Assembly: GCA_964448935.1 (NCBI GenBank) | Contig: CAYVBE010000002.1 | Span: forward strand, 4,672-68,671 | Reading direction: 5' to 3' | DNA: 64,000 nt | Source of the DNA: CAYVBE01 sp964448935 | Lineage (GTDB): Bacteria > Planctomycetota > Brocadiia > SM23-32 | Part shown: positions 33,690 through 43,329 of the stretch, piece after piece | Position numbering within the stretch: the stretch's first letter is position 1 | How the letters are laid out: each line of letters opens with the position of its first letter | Notes under the pieces: generated by a model | Told to the model about the DNA's origin: nothing | Database searches by the model: none | What the model saw: only the letters and a program-made list of their open reading frames with translations | Program-made: the position numbers and the translations under genes

Positions 33690-35366
33690 ATGAGACGATA
33701 CGCAATTTTGGCGGTACTTGCCCTGGCGGGCGTGGTTTGCGGCGCTCAGCCGTTGCAATGGCCCGTGGACCACAGCCGCAACCCTGCCATGGAGGTTCGG
33801 GACCTGCCCTCTGAACTCTCGGAAGAGAATCTGGTCTGGGAGTTCGATGTCAGGGGCGGCTCGCAGTTCGCCATGCCCGTCATCGCGGGGGAGCGACTGC
33901 TTCTCGGCAGCACGCAGCGCAGCCTGCTTCACGATGAGCTGGCCCGCCTGAACCGTGAGCAGTCCGGCGGGTCCCTGATATGTCTGGACCGCCTGACCGG
34001 GGACCTCGAATGGGAACTGCTGGCTCCCGGCCTGGGCAGTATCGGAAGCTACGGGATGTACGGCATCTGCAACACGCCCCTGGTGGACGGCGAACGCGCC
34101 TATGTCGTTGACCCGCTGGGCAGCCTGCTGTGCCTGGACATGAACGGCCAGGCCGACGGTAACGACGGGCCCTTCACCGACGAAGTGGCCTACATGGCCA
34201 ACACGGGCCGCCACATCCTGAAAGACCGCGTGCTGGAGGATCCACCCCCGGCCAAGATGAAGCCGAAATACGGCGACATCATCTGGAAGTTCGAGTTCCT
34301 GGAACGCTTCCAGCTTGCCTGGAAGCACGCGTTCAGCGGCACCATGATCATGGACGGCAACATGATCTACCTGCCGACCAGCAACAGCCAGACCGTGCTG
34401 GTGAAGCATGAGGGAAAGGCCGTGAACATCGGCTACTCGCGCAGAGGCAAGCCCGAGGAGCACGCCGGCGGCAAGGAGCGGCCCAACATCCTGGTGGTGG
34501 ACAAAAACAGCGGGCGGCTGGTAGCGCACGACACCGCCTACTTGCGCCGCGTGGACCACGGCCAGTGGGGCACGCCGAGCATGGGCGTCATGAGCGGAGA
34601 GAAGGTGCTGCTGTTCGGCGACGGCTGGGGCATCCTGCACGCCTTCCGCGCGCTGGAGCCCGAGGACGTGCAGCAGGACCGAGTGGTTGAGCTGGAGGAG
34701 GTCTGGAGTTTCGACTGCGTCCCCCCCGAGAACCGCGCCGGAGGCCACGGCAAACTCGAATACACCCACCGCCACGGCCGAGGCGACGCCCCGACCAGCG
34801 ACGAACCCATGATGGCCAACATCATGGCAGCCCCCTGCGTGGCCGACGGACGCATCTACATCGCCATCAGCCGCGATCACAACTACGGCATCTCGCCCGG
34901 CGCGCTCTGGTGCCTGGAGCCTAAAGGTCAGGGCCGACTGGGCGAGGAGTCCGTGGTATGGAGCAGCCGCTATGTGCAGACGGGCATGGCCACGCCGGCC
35001 GTGGCCGACGGGCTGTGCTACTACAACGACTCGCTGGGACAACTCCACTGCTTCGACGCGGTCACGGGCGAGAAGCTCTGGACGCACAGGTTCCCGGCCG
35101 GCACCTATTATTGCGACCCCTTCGTGGCCGACGGCAAGGTCTACCTGGGATCCGACCGCGGGCATGCCGTCCTGGGGCACGGCCGCACGAAGAAGGTCCT
35201 CTGGGAAGGCCGCCTGAGCGGCGCCGAGCCGCGCACGCCCGTGGCCGTGGACGGCCTCCTCTACGTGCCCACGAACCGCCGCCTCTACCTGTTCGCCGGA
35301 CCCGAGTGGCAAAAGGCCCACCCGAACCTGATGAACCAGGGCGAGATCGAGCCGCTCGGGGAGTAG
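33690..35366 (+). CDS. Exported PQQ-like beta-propeller protein
   Basis: A protein of 558 aa with a signal peptide (RYAILAVLALAGVVCGAQ) and repeated propeller blades: SLICLDRLTGDLEWELL, AYVVDPLGSLLCLDMNGQ, GQLHCFDAVTGEKLWTHRF. It lacks the clustered catalytic residues I would need to call it an alcohol or glucose dehydrogenase, so a structural or scaffold propeller is safer. It is 47 nt downstream of the HzsA-related gene and probably cotranscribed. An electron-transfer or substrate-binding partner for the multihaem protein is a reasonable inference. Confidence 0.88.
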   Translation: MRRYAILAVLALAGVVCGAQPLQWPVDHSRNPAMEVRDLPSELSEENLVWEFDVRGGSQFAMPVIAGERLLLGSTQRSLLHDELARLNREQSGGSLICLDRLTGDLEWELLAPGLGSIGSYGMYGICNTPLVDGERAYVVDPLGSLLCLDMNGQADGNDGPFTDEVAYMANTGRHILKDRVLEDPPPAKMKPKYGDIIWKFEFLERFQLAWKHAFSGTMIMDGNMIYLPTSNSQTVLVKHEGKAVNIGYSRRGKPEEHAGGKERPNILVVDKNSGRLVAHDTAYLRRVDHGQWGTPSMGVMSGEKVLLFGDGWGILHAFRALEPEDVQQDRVVELEEVWSFDCVPPENRAGGHGKLEYTHRHGRGDAPTSDEPMMANIMAAPCVADGRIYIAISRDHNYGISPGALWCLEPKGQGRLGEESVVWSSRYVQTGMATPAVADGLCYYNDSLGQLHCFDAVTGEKLWTHRFPAGTYYCDPFVADGKVYLGSDRGHAVLGHGRTKKVLWEGRLSGAEPRTPVAVDGLLYVPTNRRLYLFAGPEWQKAHPNLMNQGEIEPLGE

Positions 35367-35389
35367 AACTCCGCGCGCTTAACAGCCCG

Positions 35390-36991
35390 TCAAAGGGCCG
35401 GCAGGGAGACCAGGTGCATCTCTTTGGGCTCGATGGCCTGCCGGATGCTGTCCATGGTCTGCTCGGGAACGGGGTCGTCGAGTGTGAGCGCCACGACCGC
35501 GTCGGCGCCCTTCTCCACACGGCCGACGTCCATGCTGGCGATGTTGATGTTCGCGTCGCCTAATATCGTGCCGAACTTGCCCACCATTCCGGGGCGGTCG
35601 TCGTAGCGCATGATCAGGATGCTGCGCGCCGGCCGGAGGTCAATGGCAAGGCCGTCTATCTCCACCACGCGCGGGTTTTTGCCGTCGAAGCACGTGCCGC
35701 AGACCCGGCGGGTCCTGCCCCCGGCCTCGGCCTCGACGCAGAGCAGGCTCTCGTAGCTGCGCACCTGCTGCGAACTCTCTTCCACCAGCTCTATGCCCCG
35801 CTCCTCGGCGATGCCGGAGGCGTTGACCAGGTTGACATTGCTCTCCGTGGTGGGCCGCAGCACCCCCGCCAGTGCGCTGACCGCCAGCGCCCGCGTGTTG
35901 CTCTGCGCGATGCGGCCCTGGCAGGAGACCCGGACTCGCGTGACGGCCTGCCGTTCGTGCAACTGCACCGTCAGCAGCCCCAGCGCCTCGGCCAGCTCGC
36001 CGTAGGGCGCCAGCTCCGGCTCCAGGTGGACCGCCAGGTTCACGGCGTTCTGGATAACCCCGTCCTTGAAGAAGGCGACGAGCTGCTTCGCGATGGTCTC
36101 GGCCACCTTGGACTGCGCCTCCTTCGTGCTGGCCCCCAGGTGCGGCGTCAGCACGATGTTGGGCGCTTCCAGGAGCGGGTTGTCCGGCGCGACGGGCTCC
36201 TCGGTGTATACATCCACGGCGGCGCCGGCGATGCGGCCCTCTTCCAGGGCGTCCGCCAGGGCCTGCTCGTCCACGATCCCACCGCGCGCCACGTTGACTA
36301 TCCGCGCATCCGGCTTCATGCGGGCAAGCTCGTCGGCACCTATCATGCCCAGCGTGTCAGGCGTGGCTGGCGTGTGGACCGTAAGGAAATCGGACTCACT
36401 CAGGATTTCCCCGAAGTCCGCCAGCTTCGCACGTAGCTCCCGCGCCTTTTCCGGGTTGATGTAGGGATCGTGCGCCAGCACCTCCATCCCCAGCGCGCGG
36501 CAGACGCGGGCCACGTGCTGGCCGATCTTGCCCAGGCCGATAACGCCCAGCGTCTTGCCCTCCAACTCGACGCCGGTGTGCGCGCTGCGGTTCCATTCGC
36601 CCTGCCGGACCTCGGCGTGCGCAACGGGTATATTGCGCGCCAGCGCCAGCAGCATTCCCACGGTGTGCTCCGCCGCGCTGACCACATTGCCGGCGGGCGT
36701 GTTCATGACCACCACGCCGTGATCGGTCGCTGCCTCGCAGTCTATAGTGTCCACCCCGACCCCCGCGCGCCCGATGACCTGCAGCCGCTCGGCCGCCTCG
36801 ATGATGCGGCGGGTCACCTTCGTAGCGGACCGCACCACCATGGCATCGTAACCGGCGATGTCGGTCAGGACCTCTTCCTCGGTCCGGCCCGGCTTGAAGT
36901 CGGTCTGGATGCCCGCTTCGCTCAGTATGCGGGAAACGTCCTCGGACACCTTGTCCGCGATGAGCACTCGTATCTGGTTCATCTCTGGCAT
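35390..36991 (-). CDS. serA: D-3-phosphoglycerate dehydrogenase (type with ACT domain)
   Basis: A protein of 533 aa, the size of long SerA. The substrate-binding halves and NAD domain are clear: GRAGVGVDTIDCEAAT, the dinucleotide fold LGVIGLGKIGQHVARV, the catalytic Arg in RIVNVARGGIVDE, the Glu in VDVYTEEP and the His in LTPHLGAST. The intervening allosteric-substrate-binding domain and a C-terminal ACT domain (ILIMRYDDRPGMVGKFGTILGDANINIASMDV) follow; the ACT domain usually binds serine as feedback inhibitor. It makes phosphohydroxypyruvate in serine synthesis. ATG 36991 has AGGA 5 nt upstream; ATG 36982 is a close alternative, and an open frame extends to 37033. Confidence 0.96.
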   Translation of the reverse strand: MPEMNQIRVLIADKVSEDVSRILSEAGIQTDFKPGRTEEEVLTDIAGYDAMVVRSATKVTRRIIEAAERLQVIGRAGVGVDTIDCEAATDHGVVVMNTPAGNVVSAAEHTVGMLLALARNIPVAHAEVRQGEWNRSAHTGVELEGKTLGVIGLGKIGQHVARVCRALGMEVLAHDPYINPEKARELRAKLADFGEILSESDFLTVHTPATPDTLGMIGADELARMKPDARIVNVARGGIVDEQALADALEEGRIAGAAVDVYTEEPVAPDNPLLEAPNIVLTPHLGASTKEAQSKVAETIAKQLVAFFKDGVIQNAVNLAVHLEPELAPYGELAEALGLLTVQLHERQAVTRVRVSCQGRIAQSNTRALAVSALAGVLRPTTESNVNLVNASGIAEERGIELVEESSQQVRSYESLLCVEAEAGGRTRRVCGTCFDGKNPRVVEIDGLAIDLRPARSILIMRYDDRPGMVGKFGTILGDANINIASMDVGRVEKGADAVVALTLDDPVPEQTMDSIRQAIEPKEMHLVSLPAL

Positions 36992-37127
36992 TCCCGTCCT
37001 GATCGGGGTTGTAGAGAGAGCGTCGGAGGGCAACGCAGAAATACTACCGTCTCAGCTCACGTTGGTCAACACACTGCGGAGGTAATTCTCCGCCCTGCCG
37101 GCGAAACTACCACACTCATCCGGACAA

Positions 37128-38237
37128 TCAGATATCACATTCCGTTAGTTCTTCGGCGCGCACCTCGCGGCCCAGCTCCGCGGAGCGGTAGATGCCCTCG
37201 GCGATCAGTATCATGTTCAGCGCCACCTCGGCGGTCGGCATCAGCGGGACTTTCCCCTGAAGGGCGCGCACCCAGTGGCGCTGGGGGCTGTCGTAGGCGT
37301 CGGCGTCGCCCGCAGCATCCCAGCGTTCCCTCGCTGCATCCAGGTCCAGTGGCTCCCGTACCCAGGGATCGGTCACAGCAGAGAAGAAGCGCACCGGAGG
37401 CACATCCTGGGCGAAGAACGGGGCGAATACTATGCCTCCTTTGTGCCCGGCGACACAGCATCCGACATCTTCGTCCAGGTTCAAAGCCCACGCCGCCAGA
37501 ACGTCCAGCGTGGCGCCGTTCTTGAAGTGGACGAAGCCCGCGCCCATCTCTTCCACGTCGTAGCCGCTCTCTTCGCGCAGCCCCTGGTCCATCGGCAGGC
37601 GGTCGTAGGTCTGCCCTACGATACGTTCGGGCTCGGGATTGCCCATCTGCCAGAGGACCCGGCAGATCGCGTAGATACCCCAGTCAATCAAAGCCCCGCC
37701 ACCGGCGGTCTCGCGGCGCACGAAGGCCGGTGTGTTCTTGCCGTCAACGAACGGTCTTTTGCGTTTCAGGTTCACGTAGGCGCGGCCGTGGTAGATGTCC
37801 CCGCAACGCCCGGACTCGACAACCTCTTTGGCCGCCCGGGCCGCGGGGCCGAACATGGTCCCGATTTGGATGTGAAGCATCTGCTGCATGGCGCGGGAAC
37901 ACTCCACCATGGCCAGCCCGTCGGCGTAGGTGGCCGCGATGGGCTTTTCGCAGTAAACGTGCTTGCCGGCCCGCATGGCGTCGCAGCTCACGGGGCGGTG
38001 GAGCATATTGTGGAGGCAGACGTCCACCGCTTCTATGTCATCGCGGTCCAGCAGCTCATGGTAGTCGGTGTAGACATCGGGGACTTCAAACTCGCGGGCG
38101 GCCGTCTCGGCGGCGTCCCGGTCTATGTCCGCCACCGCTACGATGCGCGAACCGGGAATCTCTCGGTATTTCCTCAGATGGCTGTTACCGATCTTACCCG
38201 TGCCGATTATGCCGATCTTGATTTCTCTGTCACTCAC
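37128..38237 (-). CDS. Gfo/Idh/MocA family oxidoreductase
   Basis: A protein of 369 aa. KIGIIGTGKIGNSHLRKY is the dinucleotide-binding start and GKHVYCEKPIAATYADG holds the EKP motif; LIDWGIYAICRVLW sits at the substrate-site position of the second domain. GTG 38237 is chosen as start because AAGGAG lies 6 nt upstream and the Rossmann fold begins at once; an in-frame TTG at 38255 would add six residues. It follows the GH30-like glycosidase by 33 nt on the same strand and probably oxidises the released sugar. serA is 136 nt further on and may have its own signals. Confidence 0.92.
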   Translation of the reverse strand: MSDREIKIGIIGTGKIGNSHLRKYREIPGSRIVAVADIDRDAAETAAREFEVPDVYTDYHELLDRDDIEAVDVCLHNMLHRPVSCDAMRAGKHVYCEKPIAATYADGLAMVECSRAMQQMLHIQIGTMFGPAARAAKEVVESGRCGDIYHGRAYVNLKRKRPFVDGKNTPAFVRRETAGGGALIDWGIYAICRVLWQMGNPEPERIVGQTYDRLPMDQGLREESGYDVEEMGAGFVHFKNGATLDVLAAWALNLDEDVGCCVAGHKGGIVFAPFFAQDVPPVRFFSAVTDPWVREPLDLDAARERWDAAGDADAYDSPQRHWVRALQGKVPLMPTAEVALNMILIAEGIYRSAELGREVRAEELTECDI

Positions 38238-38270
38238 CGTCTGCTCCTTAAGCAATGCTTGTGGTAAGGG

Positions 38271-40229
38271 CTATTCTTTCCAACGAAGGGTCGTCAGCGA
38301 AAGCGGCTTCAGGCGCATCTCCAGCCGGCCTCCGCTCGTCTCCACGGTCTCCGGGGCGGGGCGTTTCGGGTCGGGAATGCTCACGTGGCTGGCGTTGAGG
38401 GCCGTCAGGTTAGCCGGCAGCCCCTCCAGGGCAATCGCCCTTCCGGCGCCCAGGTTGGCGACGTGCAGCGCGTAGGTGGTGCGGTCATCCTCTACACCCC
38501 GGAACGCCGTGAAGGTCACGCGGGGATTGTCGCTGTGCGTCCCCAGCGCCACGGCCGGCGTAGGCGTCCGGTTGGCGAACTGGCTCACCATCCAGTATCG
38601 GGCCGTCGGCTGCAGCCCGTCTTCCGTCTCGGTCAGCAGCGGGTAGCTGCCGCCGTACTCCCACTCCAGCAGCACCTGCGGCCGCGCGTGTAGCAGCAGG
38701 TCCTGGTAGACCTCGAGTTCCTTCAGTGCGTACAGCGCCGTCGAAGATGCCCGCGACTTGTGCGCCAGTGCGTTCCAGCCCAACTCCGCGCAGAACAGCG
38801 GCAGGTCGTGCTTTCGGGCCAAGTCCGACCACGCACGGTAGGTCTCCGGCGTCGCTCCGCCCCAGGAGTGGAAAGACAGCCCGCGCACGTATCTGCGGGC
38901 CTCCGGGTCTTCGAGCAACGGTTTCGGATATTCGATCTTGTCCCCGCCGGGAGTGTTGACGTCGCCGGCCAGAATGCGTGTCTTGAGCCCAAGCTCTTCC
39001 ATGCGTTGCCCGAGCATTTTGTTGAAATCGCGGTGGTCCTCCGGGTCGGGGATGCGGCCGAGCTGCGGCTCGTTGAAGCTGAACATCGCCGGCTCGGCGT
39101 TGTAGTTCTTCTTGAGGTAGATCAGATAGGCGCAGATGGACTCCACCACCTCCGGCCACTTCGAGCGCGCGATCGGCCGCTTTCCTTCCGGCTTCTCGGA
39201 CTTCGGAACGCGCATCCAGTCCGGCACCTGCCAGCAGGAGATGATGAAGGGGATGCCGCGTTCGGCCATCCGGCGGGCGGCGTTCATCTCGGTCTGCAGG
39301 ATCCACATGCCCTTCTCTTTGTCCTCGAAGGCGTCCCAGTTGATGTGGCCGGGGTTGCCGTCGTCATTCTCGGGCTCCCAGAACAGGAGGAACATCTGGG
39401 TGCGCGCCCAGGCAGGCTTCAGGCGGTCCAGCGTGTAGTCCACCGCCTCGCCGCGCGGCCAGAAACAGTAGTTGCCCCCAAAACCCTCCAGGCGGTAACG
39501 TTCGGTGCCCGTGTCCAGCCGCAGCCGCGCCGGGCTGTGATCGCTCTGCCCTTCTGTGCGGAAGCGATAGACCGTTTCTACCACCTGCTCTGCCCGCATG
39601 TCGCCCCCGTGGACGGTGATGAGCACGCGGTAGTGCGGGATCATCCAGCCGGGGTGCGCCTTCACGCTCAGGCGACAGGGCTTATCCGTCTCGAAGAACA
39701 GGCGCCGCCCGTCGGGCGCGACGAATTGCAAGTTCGCACTCTGTCCCGAGAAGACGGTCTTCCTGGATTCGGGATTCGGCAGTTCGGCCTGCCCGTCGCC
39801 AGTGCCTTCCAGCCGTCCACCCGCGAAGTCGGTCGCGGGAACCTTGATGTCCAGGAATACGCCGTCGAGTCTCGCGTCGCGCAGCGCCCGGACGCGCAGA
39901 CTCACTTCGACGCCCCCGGCACCTTCCGTGAGGGACTTCTCGTACTGAAACGCCCTCTTCCCGTGCAGGTGCAGGTCACCGGTCCACCGGCGTGGCCCGT
40001 CCGAGTGCGAATGCTCCGTTTTCTCCGCGTTGGCCGGAGTCAGCCAGGGCTGCCATCGGGGCGCGGCGACGACGAACTGCGCTCGCACCGCCAGCAGGTC
40101 CCCGTCGTGCCGCAACCCCCACATCATGCCCGTCGGGTCCATGTCGGCGCGCCAGTCGGCCGCGCAAAACGTACTCGCTGTGCCAAAAAAGGAGACTGCC
40201 AGGCAGAGGACGGCGACGCGCACGCTCAT
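38271..40229 (-). CDS. Exported glycoside hydrolase, clan GH-A, GH30-like
   Basis: A protein of 652 aa with a signal peptide (VAVLCLAVSFFGTASTFCA). An N-terminal beta-sandwich is followed by a TIM barrel that opens with the GH30-like YRLEGFGGNYCFWP. The barrel carries MFSFNEPQLGR, where Asn-Glu is the clan-A acid/base site, and LFCAELGWNAL, where Glu is a candidate nucleophile. The C-terminal LHVANLGAGRAIALEGLP resembles the beta-sandwich attached to GH30/GH39 enzymes. Probable endo- or exo-beta-glycosidase on plant- or algal-type polysaccharide; the family number is an estimate. It leads a unit with the Gfo/Idh/MocA gene, preceded by the promoter at 40269-40297. Confidence 0.78.
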   Translation of the reverse strand: MSVRVAVLCLAVSFFGTASTFCAADWRADMDPTGMMWGLRHDGDLLAVRAQFVVAAPRWQPWLTPANAEKTEHSHSDGPRRWTGDLHLHGKRAFQYEKSLTEGAGGVEVSLRVRALRDARLDGVFLDIKVPATDFAGGRLEGTGDGQAELPNPESRKTVFSGQSANLQFVAPDGRRLFFETDKPCRLSVKAHPGWMIPHYRVLITVHGGDMRAEQVVETVYRFRTEGQSDHSPARLRLDTGTERYRLEGFGGNYCFWPRGEAVDYTLDRLKPAWARTQMFLLFWEPENDDGNPGHINWDAFEDKEKGMWILQTEMNAARRMAERGIPFIISCWQVPDWMRVPKSEKPEGKRPIARSKWPEVVESICAYLIYLKKNYNAEPAMFSFNEPQLGRIPDPEDHRDFNKMLGQRMEELGLKTRILAGDVNTPGGDKIEYPKPLLEDPEARRYVRGLSFHSWGGATPETYRAWSDLARKHDLPLFCAELGWNALAHKSRASSTALYALKELEVYQDLLLHARPQVLLEWEYGGSYPLLTETEDGLQPTARYWMVSQFANRTPTPAVALGTHSDNPRVTFTAFRGVEDDRTTYALHVANLGAGRAIALEGLPANLTALNASHVSIPDPKRPAPETVETSGGRLEMRLKPLSLTTLRWKE

Positions 40230-40268
40230 AGCTTTGTCCCGTTCTCGCGGAAGGGTCGGACGCCGGAT

Positions 40269-40297
40269 GGTCTACTGTATCACGGGCGTGTTGTCAA
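40269..40297 (-). promoter_or_regulatory. Putative promoter of the GH30-like gene
   Basis: Minus strand TTGACA (40297-40292), 17 bp, TAGACC (40274-40269). The -35 is perfect, the -10 poor. Confidence 0.45.
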
Positions 40298-40380
40298 ACA
40301 TGTGCCCGTCCCGCGTTGACGGGCGGGCCCGTCGCCGATAAGCTGGTGCGTCAACATCAGTACCTCTCTGGAGCTACACC

Positions 40381-41511
40381 ATGATGTCCGTCGCCGAATG
40401 CTACCGCCGCATTGCGCTTTTTCAGAAAGCCGATTTCATCCCGCACTTTGACGGCATGCCGGGTCCCGTCACTCGCGAAAGATGGCACGAGGAGGGCCTG
40501 CCGGAAGGGGTGACCGCGCGGGAGTTCTTCGGGCACGATCGCCGCTCGGCAATGCGCGGGGTGGACTTCGGCCCCATCCCCGGCCTTCCCCCGCCGAACG
40601 AGGACGACATGCCCATGACGCAGTGGGGGCGCGCCTGGCGCGACCGCTGGGGCCGTGTGGCCGTCTGGCACCAGGAAGAGGACCCCGAGTACGCCGAGCA
40701 CGGGCACACCGTGCTGGAGGGCGGACTGCAAAAGCGTGAGGACTGGGAACGGATCAAGGACGACTTCCAGCCCGACGTCGAGGCGCGCTACCCCGACGAC
40801 TGGGACGAGGTGGTTGAGAAATACCGGGACCCGGACCTGGTGAAGGTCCTGGCAGCCCCCAGCATGGTGGGCGGCCTGCGCATGGAACTGGGCTTCGAGA
40901 ACTACTGCATCAAGCTCCACGAAGACCGCGCGATGATCGAGGAGATCATGGACGCGCGCGTGGACCTGGCCCTGCAGATTCTGGACAAAGCGGCCGACGA
41001 GATTGACTTCGACATGCTGTGGTTCTGGGAGGACTGCGCCTTCCGCAACGGTCCCATCATCACGCCCTCCATCTTCGAGGAGATATGCGTGCCCCGCTAC
41101 CGGCGGCTGGCCGACTGGTGGCGCGGCCGCGGGGGCGACATCGTGGCCGTGGACTCCGACGGCGACGTGCGCGAGCTGATTCCCGGCTGGCTCGATGGCG
41201 GCATCAACCACATCTGGCCGATGGAGGTCTTCGCCGGCATGGACGTGGTGGCGCTGCGGGAGCAATACGGCCAGGCCTTCAGCATGATGGGCGGCGTGGA
41301 CAAACACGTCATCCCGAAGGGCCACGACGCGATCGTGCGGGAGTTGGAGCGCGTGGCGCCGGTCGTCGAGGACGGCGGCTACATCCCCGCCCTCGACCAC
41401 CAGGTCCCCGACTGCCGCTTCGAAGATTACTGCTTCTATCAGGAGAAAAAGAAGGAAATCCTGGGCATTCTCCCCCGTCACGAACGCCAACCAGCCGCTC
41501 AGCCCAAATAG
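40381..41511 (+). CDS. Uroporphyrinogen decarboxylase-like (URO-D family) protein
   Basis: A protein of 376 aa with the URO-D/MtaA-like TIM-barrel pattern: the N-terminal ADFIPHFDG replaces the PVWxMRQAG of true HemE, so it is not a haem-pathway decarboxylase. The barrel has DMLWFWEDCAFRNGPIITPSIFEEICVPRYRRL, DIVAVDSDGDVRELIPGWLDGGINHIWPMEV and FSMMGGVDKHVI, the latter with residues typical of URO-D-like corrinoid methyltransferases. Related planctomycete proteins are numerous and of unknown substrate. GGAG is 8 nt before the ATG. TTGACG at 40316-40321 with TAAGCT 17 bp downstream is a weak promoter candidate. The next gene, recQ, starts 6 nt after its stop. Confidence 0.85.
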   Translation: MMSVAECYRRIALFQKADFIPHFDGMPGPVTRERWHEEGLPEGVTAREFFGHDRRSAMRGVDFGPIPGLPPPNEDDMPMTQWGRAWRDRWGRVAVWHQEEDPEYAEHGHTVLEGGLQKREDWERIKDDFQPDVEARYPDDWDEVVEKYRDPDLVKVLAAPSMVGGLRMELGFENYCIKLHEDRAMIEEIMDARVDLALQILDKAADEIDFDMLWFWEDCAFRNGPIITPSIFEEICVPRYRRLADWWRGRGGDIVAVDSDGDVRELIPGWLDGGINHIWPMEVFAGMDVVALREQYGQAFSMMGGVDKHVIPKGHDAIVRELERVAPVVEDGGYIPALDHQVPDCRFEDYCFYQEKKKEILGILPRHERQPAAQPK

Positions 41512-41517
41512 TCCACC

Positions 41518-43308
41518 ATGCTGCACAACACCCTCCAGAAATACTGGGGCTACGACAGCTTCCTGCCCCTTCAGCGGGAGGCCATGGAGAGCGTGCTGGA
41601 GGGCCGCGACTCCCTGGTCGTGCTCCCCACCGGCGGCGGCAAATCGCTCTGCTACCAGGCGCCGGCGGTGGAACTGCCCGGCACAGCGGTGATCGTGAGT
41701 CCCCTGATCTCACTGATGAAGGACCAGGTGGATGCGCTGGAGGAGTGCGGCGTGCCGGCGGCGCGGGTGGACAGCAGCCTGCCCTATCCGGACCGGCAGA
41801 AGGTCATCGCCCGCTTTCATGCCGGTGACCTGAAGCTCCTCTATGTCTCGCCGGAGCGCCTGATGTCGGAGCGTTTTGCTCACGTGCTGCGCGGGGGCGA
41901 CGTCTCCTTCATCGCCGTGGACGAGGTGCATTGCGTCAGCATGTGGGGGCACGACTTCCGGCCCGAATACCGCAAGCTGGGCGCTCTCAAGGATCACTTC
42001 CCCGGCATCGCGCTGCACGCCTACACGGCCACCGCCACCCACCGTGTGCGGCAGGATATCGTGGAGACGCTGGAACTGGAATCACCGGAGGTCCTGGTGG
42101 GTTCGTTCGATCGGCCCAACCTGGTGTACCGCGCCCGGCGGCGCGCGAACGAGCTGGAGCAGGTTTGCGAGGTCATTGACCGACACCCGAGGGAAGCCGG
42201 CATCGTCTATTGCATCCGCCGGAATGACGTGGACGAGATGGCCGCCGGCCTCGAGGCCCGCGGATACTCCGTCCTGCCCTACCACGCCGGTATGGAGCCC
42301 GAGGAGCGGAAAGGCAACCAGAACGCTTTCTCCATGGGCGAAGTGGACATCATCGTCGCCACCGTGGCCTTCGGCATGGGCATTGACAAACCCGACGTGC
42401 GTTACGTCGTCCACGCCGGAATGACCAAGACGCTGGAGCACTACCAGCAGCAGAGCGGCCGCGCGGGCCGGGACGGGCTGGAGGCCGAGTGCTGGATATT
42501 CTACTCCGGCAGCGACTACCACACCTGGAAGTTCCTGCTGTCCGACAGCAACCCGGATGTCCAGCTCATCCACCTGCAGAAGCTGAGCGACATGTACGGT
42601 TTCTGCTGCGACGTCTCCTGCCGGCACCGCACGCTGGTGGAATACTTCGGGCAGGAATACGAGAAGGATAACTGCGGCGCGTGCGACTTCTGCCTGGGGG
42701 AGGTGAACTGCCTGGAGAACTCCCTGGAGACCGCCCAGAAGATACTCTCCTGCGTGGCACGCCTGGACCAGCGGTACGGGGCCGGCTACACCGCCAACGT
42801 CCTGATCGGCTCGAATGCCGAACGCGTGGTGCAGAGCCGCCATGACGAACTCAGCACGTGGGGGCTGCTCAGCGAATACCCCGCCCGGCAGGTGCGCAAC
42901 TGGATCGAGCAGCTCGTGGCGCAGCAATGCCTGTCCCGCACCAAGCAGTACAAGGTGCTCAAGCTCACGGAGCGTGGAATTGAAGTATTGCGGGGGGAGC
43001 GGTGGGCACGCCTCTCCAAACCCCGCCAGAAGCGCGTGAAAGCGTCCCGAGTCCAGGGGGAAGTCTGGGAGGAGGTGGACCTGCGGCTGTTCGAGCGCCT
43101 GCGCGCCCTGCGCAAGGACCTGGCCGACCGGGGCGGCGTGCCCGCCTACGTGGTCTTCGGCGACGCCACCCTCCGCGGCATCTGCCGCCGCCGCCCGGAG
43201 ACGCCGGAGGAGTTCCGGGAGGTAAAGGGCGTGGGCGAGAAAAAGTGCCGCCGCTACGCCGATGTCTTCATCGAAGCCATCCAGGAGTTCGAGGCGGACT
43301 TCTCGTAG
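41518..43308 (+). CDS. recQ: ATP-dependent DNA helicase RecQ
   Basis: A protein of 596 aa. SF2 helicase motifs: Walker A VLPTGGGKSLCYQ, motif Ia VSPLISLMKDQV, Walker B as DEVH (AVDEVHCVSMWGHDFRP, usually DEAH), motif III TATAT, then motifs V/VI VATVAFGMGIDKPDVRYV and QQSGRAGRDG. The RecQ zinc site follows (CCDVSCRH ... NCGACDFC) and the C-terminal HRDC domain (LRKDLADRGGVPAYVVFGDATLRGICRRRP). RecQ unwinds recombination intermediates and restarts forks. Its ATG lies 6 nt after the URO-D-like stop, so it is probably read from the same transcript, an unusual pairing. Confidence 0.95.
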   Translation: MLHNTLQKYWGYDSFLPLQREAMESVLEGRDSLVVLPTGGGKSLCYQAPAVELPGTAVIVSPLISLMKDQVDALEECGVPAARVDSSLPYPDRQKVIARFHAGDLKLLYVSPERLMSERFAHVLRGGDVSFIAVDEVHCVSMWGHDFRPEYRKLGALKDHFPGIALHAYTATATHRVRQDIVETLELESPEVLVGSFDRPNLVYRARRRANELEQVCEVIDRHPREAGIVYCIRRNDVDEMAAGLEARGYSVLPYHAGMEPEERKGNQNAFSMGEVDIIVATVAFGMGIDKPDVRYVVHAGMTKTLEHYQQQSGRAGRDGLEAECWIFYSGSDYHTWKFLLSDSNPDVQLIHLQKLSDMYGFCCDVSCRHRTLVEYFGQEYEKDNCGACDFCLGEVNCLENSLETAQKILSCVARLDQRYGAGYTANVLIGSNAERVVQSRHDELSTWGLLSEYPARQVRNWIEQLVAQQCLSRTKQYKVLKLTERGIEVLRGERWARLSKPRQKRVKASRVQGEVWEEVDLRLFERLRALRKDLADRGGVPAYVVFGDATLRGICRRRPETPEEFREVKGVGEKKCRRYADVFIEAIQEFEADFS

Positions 43309-43329
43309 CCCGCCCGTCGGAGCCGGGAC

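Noticed and set aside
31867..33705. Long minus-strand frame opposite the HzsA-related gene
   Set aside because: The plus strand encodes signal peptide, propeller and haem motifs; the opposite frame shows none.
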